From an uncultured Lachnospiraceae bacterium (GTDB lineage Bacteria; Bacillota; Clostridia; Lachnospirales; Lachnospiraceae): a stretch of 64,000 nucleotides of DNA. The position numbers and the translations under genes were made by a program. How positions within the stretch are numbered: the first letter of the stretch is position 1; every line of letters begins with the position of its first letter. Shown piece after piece: positions 35,356-43,083 of this stretch. Where the stretch lies: positions 1-64,000 of the forward strand of contig CAJTMC010000013.1 of NCBI GenBank assembly GCA_910577115.1, given 5' to 3'. Below the pieces are notes generated by a model, which saw only the letters and a program-made list of their open reading frames with translations, was not told where the DNA came from and searched no databases.

Positions 35356-35850
35356 ATGACAGACGTAACACCCGGAATGATATTTACGGATATATTAAGA
35401 AACGGCTCCCCTGAGGCAATTGCATGGATACGTGGAAACGGCGAAAATCCGCAGCTTAGCGGTATTGTGAAATTTTATCAGACGCCGTATTCCGGCGTTT
35501 TGATTGAGGCGGAAATCTTCGGTATGCCAAACATCGCGACACAGTTTTCGTCCGATTTTTATGCAATGCACATACACGAAATAGGAGACTGCACGCTGCC
35601 GTTTGACAAGACGGGCAATCACTACAATCCGACAAATGAGTTCCATCCAAACCACGCAGGCGACATGATTCCGCTTATGGCAAATCAGGGCTATGCGTGG
35701 CTTGCTTTTTATGACAAGCGTTTTACGATTGCGGATATTCTTGACAGAAGTGTCATTGTTCACAGAAATCCGGACGATTTTAAGACACAGCCGTCAGGAG
35801 ATGCAGGCGAAAAAATCGGCTGCGGTGTAATCCGAAAAGTGCAGCAATAA
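35356..35850 (+). CDS. Cu/Zn superoxide dismutase family protein
   Basis: Protein of 164 residues with the metal-site pattern of Cu/Zn superoxide dismutases: MHIHEIGDC (about 75-83), GNHYNPTNEFHPNHAGD (about 92-108), RSVIVHRNPDDFKTQPSGDAG (about 135-155) and the terminal GCGVI. Two Cys (83 and about 158) could form the structural disulfide. There is no signal peptide, unlike most bacterial SodC proteins, so it is either cytosolic or a divergent clostridial form without proven dismutase activity. The ribosome site is weak (AAAGAG). It stands alone and ends in a long palindromic hairpin. Confidence 0.85.
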   Translation: MTDVTPGMIFTDILRNGSPEAIAWIRGNGENPQLSGIVKFYQTPYSGVLIEAEIFGMPNIATQFSSDFYAMHIHEIGDCTLPFDKTGNHYNPTNEFHPNHAGDMIPLMANQGYAWLAFYDKRFTIADILDRSVIVHRNPDDFKTQPSGDAGEKIGCGVIRKVQQ

Positions 35851-35866
35851 AAACCTAAAATCCGAT

Positions 35867-35902
35867 ACAACAAAATATGACATGCGTGTCATATTTTGTT
35901 GT
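35867..35902. terminator. 16-bp perfect hairpin after the SOD gene
   Basis: The arms ACAACAAAATATGACA (35867-35882) and its complement (35887-35902) enclose a TGCG loop. The position, 17 bases after the stop, suggests a terminator or mRNA-stabilising hairpin. The core is also a copy of the TGACA-N4-TGTCA palindrome seen elsewhere in the window. Confidence 0.75.
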
Positions 35903-36088
35903 CTGCATAAAATCCTATAATATGGAAATTCTATTTTTTGTAAACTTTAAATTTCACCATCCTGATTTGAGTACCCACAAAAGCAGGCGGATGAGAGTGA
36001 TTTGATAGTCCGGCAAATCGGAGTTTTCGTGAAAATTATGTTTTTGCATGCAAGTTTGCAGACTTTGGCAAGAATGGGGGATTTTTGT

Positions 36089-37255
36089 ATGTCAGTAATG
36101 GAGAAAGAATTTATTACATTTATGCAGCGGTTTGACGCCTGTCCGTTTGAAATTACGCTTCACGGCGAGCGCCATAAGATAGGCGATGGAATACCCCAAT
36201 TTTCCGTCGTAATTCATAAGGCGCCTCCTGCTGTGGAGCTTGTAAAAAGCACTTCCCTTGCGCTTGGAGAGGGATACATGGATGGAAATATCGAAATTGA
36301 AGGGGATTTGTATCAGGCACTAAATCTGTTTTTAGGTCAGCTTGGAAAATTCAGTACAGACCATCAAAAGCTGAAAAAACTAATTTTTACATCAACCTCT
36401 AAGGCAAATCAGAAAAAGGAAGTCTCCTCCCACTATGATATCGGAAATGATTTTTATAAAATGTGGCTTGACGAAACGATGAGCTATTCCTGCGGCTATT
36501 TCGAACAGGAAGGAGCAACGCTCTACGAAGCGCAGTGCTGCAAGGTAGAGCGCATTTTGGAAAAGCTTGCGCTGCACGAGGGCATGACACTGTGCGACAT
36601 TGGCTGCGGCTGGGGATTTCTGCTGATTGAAGCGGTGAAGAAATATAAGGTACATGGCGTGGGAATTACACTTAGCACAGAGCAAAAAAAGCGGTTTGAG
36701 GAGCGCATTGCAAGTGAAGGGCTTGGAGAACTTTTGAAGGTAGAGCTTTTGGATTACAGAGAGCTGCCCAAATACGGAACACAGTTTGACAGAATTGTAA
36801 GCGTGGGAATGGTGGAGCATGTGGGACGGGGCAGCTATGAGGAGTTCATGCGCTGTGCACAGACGGTACTAAAACCGGGAGGACTGTTTCTTCTGCATTT
36901 TATCAGCGCCTTAAGAGAATATCCGGGTGATGCGTGGATTAAAAAATACATTTTTCCGGGCGGCGTCATTCCAAGTCTGAGGGAGATGATAAATATTGCG
37001 GGTGAGCTGGGATTTTATACGCTTGATGTGGAGAGCCTGCGCAGACACTATACCAAAACACTTTTATGCTGGAACAAATCGTTTCAGGAGCACAGGGACG
37101 AGGTCGTTTCCATGTTTGACGAGCGGTTTGCGCGTATGTGGGAGCTTTATCTTTGCGCGTGCGCGGCAGTATTCCAAAACGGTATTGTGGATTTACATCA
37201 GGTCTTGTTTTCCAATGGAGTGAACAATGCGCTTCCCATGACGCGATGGTATTGA
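36089..37255 (+). CDS. cfa: Cyclopropane-fatty-acyl-phospholipid synthase
   Basis: About 388 residues from ATG 36089 (GGGGG upstream); earlier in-frame codons look untranslated. The N-terminal domain (1-100) is followed by a SAM-dependent methylase: SSHYDIGNDFYKMWLDETMSYSCGYF (about 112-137), SAM motif CDIGCGWGFLL (about 169-179), SVGMVEHVG (about 235) with the bicarbonate-site Glu, and the terminal NNALPMTRWY. It adds a methylene bridge to unsaturated phospholipid chains at the membrane, usually in stationary phase or acid stress. Confidence 0.95.
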   Translation: MSVMEKEFITFMQRFDACPFEITLHGERHKIGDGIPQFSVVIHKAPPAVELVKSTSLALGEGYMDGNIEIEGDLYQALNLFLGQLGKFSTDHQKLKKLIFTSTSKANQKKEVSSHYDIGNDFYKMWLDETMSYSCGYFEQEGATLYEAQCCKVERILEKLALHEGMTLCDIGCGWGFLLIEAVKKYKVHGVGITLSTEQKKRFEERIASEGLGELLKVELLDYRELPKYGTQFDRIVSVGMVEHVGRGSYEEFMRCAQTVLKPGGLFLLHFISALREYPGDAWIKKYIFPGGVIPSLREMINIAGELGFYTLDVESLRRHYTKTLLCWNKSFQEHRDEVVSMFDERFARMWELYLCACAAVFQNGIVDLHQVLFSNGVNNALPMTRWY

Positions 37256-37302
37256 CAAATCGTGAACAAGGCTTGTCATAAATGTGGTATTACGAAAACT
37301 GC

Positions 37303-37331
37303 TTGACTTTACAAATACAGCGTAATACTAT
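37303..37331 (+). promoter_or_regulatory. Promoter of the DUF1700-like gene
   Basis: TTGACT (37303-37308), 17-base spacer, TACTAT (37326-37331). This predicts a leader of about 110 bases before the ATG at 37450. Confidence 0.6.
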
Positions 37332-37344
37332 ATAAAGAAAACAA

Positions 37345-37449
37345 AAAAATACAGAAGAGTAAACGCAGGCTTTTCCATGCTATGGAAAAATGTATTATTG
37401 CAGTGGCGGAACGCAGGCTGCTGAGCCTGCGTCTTTGCATGGAGGAAAA
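37345..37449 (+). promoter_or_regulatory. Structured 5' leader with two exclusive pairings
   Basis: Hairpin 1 is TTTTCCAT (37371-37378) with ATGGAAAA (37382-37389), enclosed by ATACA/TGTAT. Hairpin 2 is CGCAGGC (37412-37418) with GCCTGCG (37425-37431). TCCATGC (37374-37380), within hairpin 1, can instead pair with GCATGGA (37437-37443), which overlaps the ribosome site GGAGG at 37441-37445. The two forms cannot coexist, as in translational switches. I do not recognise a known riboswitch class. Confidence 0.45.
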
Positions 37450-38100
37450 ATGACAGCGGAAAAATATGTAAAAGAGGTATCAAAGCTGCTAAAATGCAGG
37501 ACGGCAAAGAAGAAGGCGATTCGGGACAAGCTATTGTCCGACATTAACAGTGCAGTTGCATCAGGCGAAAGACTGGAAGACGTGTTTGCAAAAATGGGGA
37601 TTCCCTGGGACTATGCAAACCGCTATAACGATAATTTTGACAAGGCAGAGAAGGCGGCGGCAAGGCGTGAGAAGACAATAAAAATTTGGGGCATTGTCAT
37701 TGCCGTAATCGTGATAGCGGCCGGACTGATTTATTGGAATATGCCGAAGTGGAGCGATATCAGCGAGAGTACGGTTTTCAACGAAGAGCAGGTACGGATG
37801 GCAGCGGAGGAAATCATAACGTTTTATAGTAACGACGAATATGAAGCAGTCGTGGCATACATGACGGACGATATGAAGGAAGTGCTGAATGCGCCGACGC
37901 TTTCGCTTTCAAAGTCGCAGCTTGTGACAGAGGATTTCGGGGACTTTCAGTCTTTTGGTCAAATGTATATCTCTGAGGCAAAGCAGGGCAGCAAGCTGTT
38001 TGCAATGGTTCAGGTGAGTGTGGCATACACAAACACAAGCGTCACCTATACGCTGACCTTTGATGCGGATATGAAACTTGCGGGATTTTTTGTGAAATAA
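37450..38100 (+). CDS. DUF1700/DUF3887-like single-pass membrane protein
   Basis: 216 residues from ATG 37450 (GGAGG upstream). The N-terminal helical module (MTAEKYVKEVSKLLKCRTAK, about 1-65) resembles the HAAS/DUF1700 cytoplasmic domain. One membrane helix (about 77-97) and an extracytoplasmic DUF3887-like domain (about 110-216) with IITFYSNDEYEAVVAYMTDDM follow. DUF1700-type proteins often act with PadR regulators in sensing membrane state; no PadR gene is adjacent. The role is unknown. Confidence 0.7.
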   Translation: MTAEKYVKEVSKLLKCRTAKKKAIRDKLLSDINSAVASGERLEDVFAKMGIPWDYANRYNDNFDKAEKAAARREKTIKIWGIVIAVIVIAAGLIYWNMPKWSDISESTVFNEEQVRMAAEEIITFYSNDEYEAVVAYMTDDMKEVLNAPTLSLSKSQLVTEDFGDFQSFGQMYISEAKQGSKLFAMVQVSVAYTNTSVTYTLTFDADMKLAGFFVK

Positions 38101-38277
38101 TGAGTAATGAATTTTAAATGGAAAAGATGCAATAACGCAAGGAAAACAGGCATTAAAGAACATGTATCGGATATCTCCAAAAATCGCTTGCAACAAGTTG
38201 TCAAAAGCGATATGATAAAGCTATCAAGAATATGATAATATTTTAACATATTAATAAGAGAACGGAGGTATTTGATT

Positions 38278-39294
38278 ATGGCAATTTTAGTTACGGGCGG
38301 AGCAGGTTTTATCGGAAGCCATACTGTGGTAGAGTTGCAGAACGCTGGATATGACGTGGTAGTGCTTGACAATCTTTCCAATGCAAGCGAGAAATCTTTA
38401 CAGCGTGTGGAAAAGATTACGGGAAAGCCTGTTACCTTCTACAAGGCAGACATTCGTGACAGAGAGGCGCTCGAGGATATCTTTCAAAAGGAAAGCATTG
38501 ACTCGTGCATTCACTTTGCAGGCTTGAAGGCTGTGGGAGAATCGGTGGCAAAGCCCTGGGAGTATTACAGTAACAATATTTCCGGAACGCTTACGCTCGT
38601 CGATGTGATGAGAAAGCACAATTGCAAAAACATTATTTTCTCTTCATCGGCAACGGTATATGGAGATCCGGCGTTTATTCCGATTACGGAGGAGTGCCCG
38701 AAAGGACAGTGTACCAATCCATACGGCTGGACAAAGTCGATGCTGGAGCAGATTCTGACAGATATGCAGAAAGCAGACAACGAGTGGAATGTAATTTTAC
38801 TCCGTTACTTTAACCCGATCGGTGCGCATAAGAGCGGCACAATGGGAGAAAATCCGAACGGCATTCCGAATAACCTGATGCCGTACATTACACAGGTGGC
38901 AGTCGGAAAGCTTGAGAAGCTCGGCGTATTCGGAAATGATTATGACACGCATGACGGTACAGGCGTGAGAGATTATATTCATGTGGTAGACCTTGCCGTT
39001 GGACATGTGAAGGCACTCAAGAAGATCGAGGAGAAGGCAGGACTTTGCATTTACAATCTTGGTACAGGCATGGGATACAGCGTGCTTGACATTGTAAAGA
39101 ACTTCGAGGAAGCAACAGGCGTAAAGATTCCGTACGAAATTAAGCCAAGACGTGCCGGCGATATCGCGATTTGCTACGCAGACGCGACGAAGGCGAAGGA
39201 AGAGCTTGGCTGGACAGCGCAGTATGGCATCAAGGATATGTGCGCAGACAGCTGGAGGTGGCAGTCAAACAACCCGAACGGTTATGATGACTAA
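38278..39294 (+). CDS. galE: UDP-glucose 4-epimerase
   Basis: 338 residues, the exact typical length. It interconverts UDP-galactose and UDP-glucose. Rossmann motif GGAGFIGSH (about 6-14), catalytic SSSATVYG (about 121-128) and YGWTKSM (Tyr about 148, Lys about 152), and the terminal NNPNGYDD. GGAGG sits 9 bases upstream of ATG 38278; the earlier TTG is not needed. It links galactose metabolism with cell-surface sugar synthesis, and glgC-glgD lie a few kilobases away. Confidence 0.97.
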   Translation: MAILVTGGAGFIGSHTVVELQNAGYDVVVLDNLSNASEKSLQRVEKITGKPVTFYKADIRDREALEDIFQKESIDSCIHFAGLKAVGESVAKPWEYYSNNISGTLTLVDVMRKHNCKNIIFSSSATVYGDPAFIPITEECPKGQCTNPYGWTKSMLEQILTDMQKADNEWNVILLRYFNPIGAHKSGTMGENPNGIPNNLMPYITQVAVGKLEKLGVFGNDYDTHDGTGVRDYIHVVDLAVGHVKALKKIEEKAGLCIYNLGTGMGYSVLDIVKNFEEATGVKIPYEIKPRRAGDIAICYADATKAKEELGWTAQYGIKDMCADSWRWQSNNPNGYDD

Positions 39295-39320
39295 GCAGTT
39301 CTAAATATTGGAGGAAAAAT

Positions 39321-39385
39321 AAAAAGACCGCATAAGCTTCTTTATTAAATAAATTCAAATAAAGAAACTATGCGGTCTTAAAAAA
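39321..39385. terminator. Bidirectional terminator between galE and prs
   Basis: AAGACCGCATA (39324-39334) pairs with TATGCGGTCTT (39369-39379). Inner AT pairing (TTCTTTATT with AATAAAGAA) lengthens the stem, and A/T runs lie on both sides. It serves the two convergent transcripts. Confidence 0.85.
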
Positions 39386-39396
39386 TTGAATTTCTA

Positions 39397-40587
39397 TTAT
39401 TTGTTCAGCTCGCCTTTCTGATACTTTTCAATAATGCTATGTATCCTGTCAAGCGGGTTGAGCAAATCGCTGATAGAAGAATCATGATTTAGCGTATCAA
39501 TGATATAGGCAATATATTTACTCATATCACAGCTGATATACCAAGGCTTTTCAAGCAGCTCCGGCCTTTGATAAATCAGGTTTGTGGTAAGCAGCCGGTA
39601 AATCAGCCCGTCCTCGTAAGCCTTGTCAAAGCGTTCCAGACCGTTTGTGAAAAGGCCAAAGGTTGCAGCGACAAAAATACGGTTTACTTTCCGTTTTTTC
39701 AAATCGGAAGCAACTTCAAGGACACTCTCGCCTGACGAAATCATATCATCAACGATAATCACGTCCTTGCCCTCGACATTGCTTCCGAGAAATTCATGCG
39801 CAACAATCGGATTTCTGCCGTTTACAATCTTTGTATAGTCGCGCCGTTTATAAAACATACCCATGTCGAGCCCCATCACATTTGCCATATAAATCGCACG
39901 ACTCATACCGCCCTCGTCAGGACTGATAATCATCATATGATCAGCGTCGATTGTAAGGTCGTCCACATTATTTAAAAGGCCCTTGATAAACTGATAAGTG
40001 GGCGATACGGTTTCAAATCCATGAAGCGGAATCGCATTTTGCACTCGAGCGTCATGTGCGTCAAAGGTGATAATATTGTCAACCCCCATGTCCACCATTT
40101 CCTGCAGTGCAAGTGCACAGTCAAGGGATTCCCTAGCAGTCCGTTTATGCTGGCGGCTCTCGTAAAGGAAGGGCATAATCACTGTAATACGTCTCGCTTT
40201 TCCGCCGACAGCAGCAATAATCCGCTTTAAATTCTGATAATGGTCGTCAGGTGACATATGATTCTCCTGACCGCATAGCGAATAGGTCATGCTGTAATTC
40301 GTGACATCTACAATTAAATAGAGATCGTCACCGCGCACAGACTCCAAAATTTCGCCCTTCGCTTCACCTGTGCCAAAGCGCGGCACTCTCGCCTGTATAA
40401 TATAGGAATCACGCTGATATCCGGCAAAGGCAAGCGAGGTTTTATGCTCATTTTTGCGCTCGGTTCGCCACCTGACAAGGTACTTGTCAACATTGTCGCC
40501 AAGCTCCTCGCACCCCTTAAGGGGAATGATTCCTAAGGATCCTACAGGAATCGAATTTAAGTTTCTTTTTTCCTCACGAACAGACAT
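39397..40587 (-). CDS. prs: Ribose-phosphate pyrophosphokinase, long clostridial form
   Basis: 396 residues, longer than the usual 310-320. It makes PRPP from ribose 5-phosphate and ATP for nucleotide, His and Trp synthesis. The catalytic core includes MPFLYESRQHKRTARESL (about 140-157) and the PRPP-binding loop VIIVDDMISSGES (about 272-284). The C-terminal 60 residues are extra. Start at 40587 with GAGG upstream. Last gene of a minus-strand cluster murC-dnaD-dnaI-prs. Confidence 0.9.
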   Translation of the reverse strand: MSVREEKRNLNSIPVGSLGIIPLKGCEELGDNVDKYLVRWRTERKNEHKTSLAFAGYQRDSYIIQARVPRFGTGEAKGEILESVRGDDLYLIVDVTNYSMTYSLCGQENHMSPDDHYQNLKRIIAAVGGKARRITVIMPFLYESRQHKRTARESLDCALALQEMVDMGVDNIITFDAHDARVQNAIPLHGFETVSPTYQFIKGLLNNVDDLTIDADHMMIISPDEGGMSRAIYMANVMGLDMGMFYKRRDYTKIVNGRNPIVAHEFLGSNVEGKDVIIVDDMISSGESVLEVASDLKKRKVNRIFVAATFGLFTNGLERFDKAYEDGLIYRLLTTNLIYQRPELLEKPWYISCDMSKYIAYIIDTLNHDSSISDLLNPLDRIHSIIEKYQKGELNK

Positions 40588-40605
40588 TGGAAATATCCTC
40601 ACTTT

Positions 40606-41595
40606 CTAGTTGTTGAAGCTTTTGCTTTTGGAAGCAGCCGCTGTTTTCTTCTTCATGCGTATATCGGAGCCAGTTAGTTTACATACAGTATAATTGCTTG
40701 TGATGCGGGAAAATATTCGGTCTGAATACCGGTCTCTTAACTCTCCCAATGAAAGATTTGTTGTAATAATCGTTGCCTTTTTCCGCATATGCCTGTTATT
40801 CAGACAGGAGAAAAGACGGGAGGAAACAAACGCGTTTGTAAGCTCTGTTCCTAAATCATCAATAATCAGCAGATCACACTCATAAATATCCTCTGATATG
40901 CCGGACAGCGCTTCTATGCTGTCTTTGTCAAAGGTACTCTTTGACAAGGTGTCAAAAAGCTGTGATGCGCTAAAATAAATCACGAGATTTCCCAAATCCA
41001 TTAATTCTTTTGCGACACAACAGGATAAAAAAGATTTCCCCGTTCCTACTGTACCATAAAAAAAGAGATTTCGGTAGTCTAAATGGAAAGTTTCCACAAA
41101 ATTTTGGCATATTTGTACAGCTTTTGTAAATTTTTCAAGTTCATCACCGACATAATAGTCATAGGACAAAAATTCAAAATTTTCGGTTTTCAGCATGGTT
41201 CGAATGTGTGACTGTTCATAGATTAATTCCACTTCCGCGGCGCGGAAACAGTTGCATTTTTGTCCATTTATATAACCTGTGTCCTGACATTTTTCACATG
41301 CATATGTCGGCGTAAGGAAATCCGGCGGAAACCCGTTTTCACGCAGCAAGAAAGCCTTCCTTTCGGAGAGCTCTCTTAAATTTTTCTTTAATTCCTCCAA
41401 AGCGCTGTGTTCGCCGCCAAGAAGCCTGCGCCCATGCGCAATGGAAATCGAGGCGGTTTGTCTGTCCAATTCCTCATAGGAAGGAATTTGGGAATAAACC
41501 TTTTGGGTGTTTTCCTCCAAGCGGTACCTTGCCGCACGCTGTTTTTCTTCATAGGAACGCATAATGGCGTCGTACTGACTGTTTGTAAGTGGCAT
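40606..41595 (-). CDS. DnaC/DnaI-type helicase loader ATPase
   Basis: 329 residues. N-terminal helices are followed by a zinc-binding CEKCQDTGYINGQKCNCF (about 99-116) and an AAA+ domain with Walker A YGTVGTGKSFL (about 178-188), Walker B LLIIDDLGTE (about 238-247) and sensor I ATIITTNLS. This is the layout of B. subtilis DnaI, which loads the replicative helicase. Encoded directly after the DnaD-domain gene, so the two likely form the primosome loading pair. The basic tail KKKTAAASKSKS is unusual but plausible for DNA contact. Confidence 0.9.
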   Translation of the reverse strand: MPLTNSQYDAIMRSYEEKQRAARYRLEENTQKVYSQIPSYEELDRQTASISIAHGRRLLGGEHSALEELKKNLRELSERKAFLLRENGFPPDFLTPTYACEKCQDTGYINGQKCNCFRAAEVELIYEQSHIRTMLKTENFEFLSYDYYVGDELEKFTKAVQICQNFVETFHLDYRNLFFYGTVGTGKSFLSCCVAKELMDLGNLVIYFSASQLFDTLSKSTFDKDSIEALSGISEDIYECDLLIIDDLGTELTNAFVSSRLFSCLNNRHMRKKATIITTNLSLGELRDRYSDRIFSRITSNYTVCKLTGSDIRMKKKTAAASKSKSFNN

Positions 41596-41654
41596 TTTAA
41601 ACCTCGTTTCGTTGTTGCAGATAATTGCAAATAATCGGTTTATCCGGCTGTTCC

Positions 41655-42794
41655 TTAATTGCTGAGTATATTTTGCTCTAACTGGTCAAAGTCATAGGTG
41701 TTCTGCGTAAAATTATTGAAGCCGTTTTTTATGACACGCGTGTCACTTTTTTGCGCACGTTTTCTGTTTTCAGACTGCTTTTTAAAGGAACTGTCCGCCG
41801 CTTCAATATCCGCTTTGCGCTGCACGCCTGCCTGATACCATTTGCTTAAGATACCATCAGCGTAAGCAAAGCGATGCGTGTCCGTATTCATTACAGTCTT
41901 GTCACATGCTTCCTGAATGACATCAAGCAAAAAACCGTATTCTTTTGTCCACTTGTTAATATATTCAAGCTCCTTTGGCGCCGGATTGGCTGTTTTTCCC
42001 AAAGACTTCATAATGGTATATACAATCTTGTCATATTTGCGCAAAGCGCTCTGCGCGTCTTTTGCAGATGTAATTCCCTGCTCGTGCCATGAAAGCGCCA
42101 CTTTCTCGATATACCGAAAATCCTTCTTGCCACGCTCTACGCAGTGCTGGAGCAGATAATCAATCAGATCGGAAGAAAAGTGAAGCTGGTCATAAAGGAA
42201 GAGGATGGTCTGCATATCGGAATGCGAGAGCTGTCTTCCCATATATTGCTCAGCAACCATTAAAAGCTGCTCAATATCCTCATTGCTCTGAAATGCTTTC
42301 AGCTCGTCGAGCGAGTATTCATGACGGTCACTGTCACGACGATTTCCGCCGTAACGGCTGTTTTGGCTTGCGGCGGAGGCCGTCTTTGCGGCAGACTGTT
42401 TTGCCGCCTGCGCAGTCAGACCTGTATTCATGGAAGCCGGACGGATAAAGGACAAAACCGGCGTGATACGCGCAGTTGTGCGGGGCGCTTCATATGTATT
42501 GTCAAGTGAGAGCACTTTGATTCCTGTCAGGTTTTGTGCCGCATCAAAATCAAGCGCTAAAAGCTGTCTGGATTCCCAGTACATCAACGCTCGAAGGACA
42601 TCTTTTTCCGTATAATTAAACTTGTCCGCAATGTCCGAAACGCTTGTCGGGAGATTGGCGTCCATCATACGGATTAAAAAAAGATAGATTTTGAGCTGGG
42701 CATCATTTGCATCTGCCATGTACTCGTCAATAAAAAGATTGGATACGGCTGTCTGCTCCTTTGCAGCAGTGCGATAGATGTTGATGCGATTCAT
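41655..42794 (-). CDS. DnaD/DnaB-domain primosome protein
   Basis: 379 residues. An N-terminal winged helix (about 25-110: LFIDEYMADANDAQLKIYLF) is followed by a low-complexity linker and two copies of the DnaD-like helical domain (about 165-245 and 265-335), with signatures YLLQHCVERGKKDFRYIEKV and HRFAYADGILSKWYQAGV. It should act with the DnaI-like ATPase to load helicase at origins or restart sites. ATG 42794 has AAGGAG. A cluster of DnaA boxes lies upstream. Near its 3' end is one TGACA-N4-TGTCA palindrome (41732-41745). Confidence 0.9.
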   Translation of the reverse strand: MNRINIYRTAAKEQTAVSNLFIDEYMADANDAQLKIYLFLIRMMDANLPTSVSDIADKFNYTEKDVLRALMYWESRQLLALDFDAAQNLTGIKVLSLDNTYEAPRTTARITPVLSFIRPASMNTGLTAQAAKQSAAKTASAASQNSRYGGNRRDSDRHEYSLDELKAFQSNEDIEQLLMVAEQYMGRQLSHSDMQTILFLYDQLHFSSDLIDYLLQHCVERGKKDFRYIEKVALSWHEQGITSAKDAQSALRKYDKIVYTIMKSLGKTANPAPKELEYINKWTKEYGFLLDVIQEACDKTVMNTDTHRFAYADGILSKWYQAGVQRKADIEAADSSFKKQSENRKRAQKSDTRVIKNGFNNFTQNTYDFDQLEQNILSN

Positions 42795-42839
42795 AGTTAT
42801 GGCTTGCTCCTTTCAAGGTCTGTAATGTAAGGTAAATGT

Positions 42840-42867
42840 ATTGTAGCATACCTGTCCAAAAAAGCAA
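42840..42867 (-). promoter_or_regulatory. Promoter of dnaD-dnaI-prs
   Basis: On the minus strand TTGCTT (42867-42862), 16-base spacer, TACAAT (42845-42840), 46 bases before the dnaD ATG. Confidence 0.5.
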
Positions 42868-42914
42868 GCCTCCGCCCCTTAAGAAGGCTTGTGAATCGGG
42901 GACTTTGGGGTGTT

Positions 42915-43083
42915 TGTGGAAAGTGTGGAAAGTGTGGAAAAAGGTGGTGGATTTTTCGGCAGTCCATGCAAGGGTTCACTTTAAGACGTAAAATACGCCT
43001 GCGTGGATTGTGGATGAAAACAAAAACTATCCACACCCTTTTTGGCAAAAAAACGCCCCAAAAAATGTGGATAGTGTGGATAA
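42915..43083. promoter_or_regulatory. DnaA-box cluster with tandem 9-bp repeats
   Basis: Perfect box TGTGGATAA at 43075-43083. One-mismatch boxes at 43066-43074 (TGTGGATAG), 43027-43035 (CTATCCACA, other strand) and 43009-43017 (TGTGGATGA). A weaker box is CGTGGATTG at 43002. Three head-to-tail 9-base units TGTGGAAAG, TGTGGAAAG, TGTGGAAAA fill 42915-42941 and differ from the consensus at two positions at most. The cluster occupies the gap between murC and dnaD, upstream of the dnaD promoter. Confidence 0.75.

Noticed and set aside
37412..37431. CGCAGGC/GCCTGCG hairpin as a terminator of the upstream gene
   Set aside because: There is no T-run, and the promoter at 37303 lies upstream, so it belongs to the leader of the following gene.
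40942..40954. TGACA-N3-TGTCA in the DnaI-like gene
   Set aside because: The spacer is three bases rather than four, so I did not count it with the recurrent palindrome.
42915..42941. Tandem TGTGGAAAR units as a CRISPR or microsatellite
   Set aside because: The units are 9 bases with no spacers and lie among DnaA boxes, so a DnaA-related array is the better reading.
42795..43083. DnaA-box cluster as the chromosomal origin
   Set aside because: There is no dnaA or dnaN nearby and no clear AT-rich unwinding stretch beyond the local background. A regulatory role for the dnaD operon is simpler.
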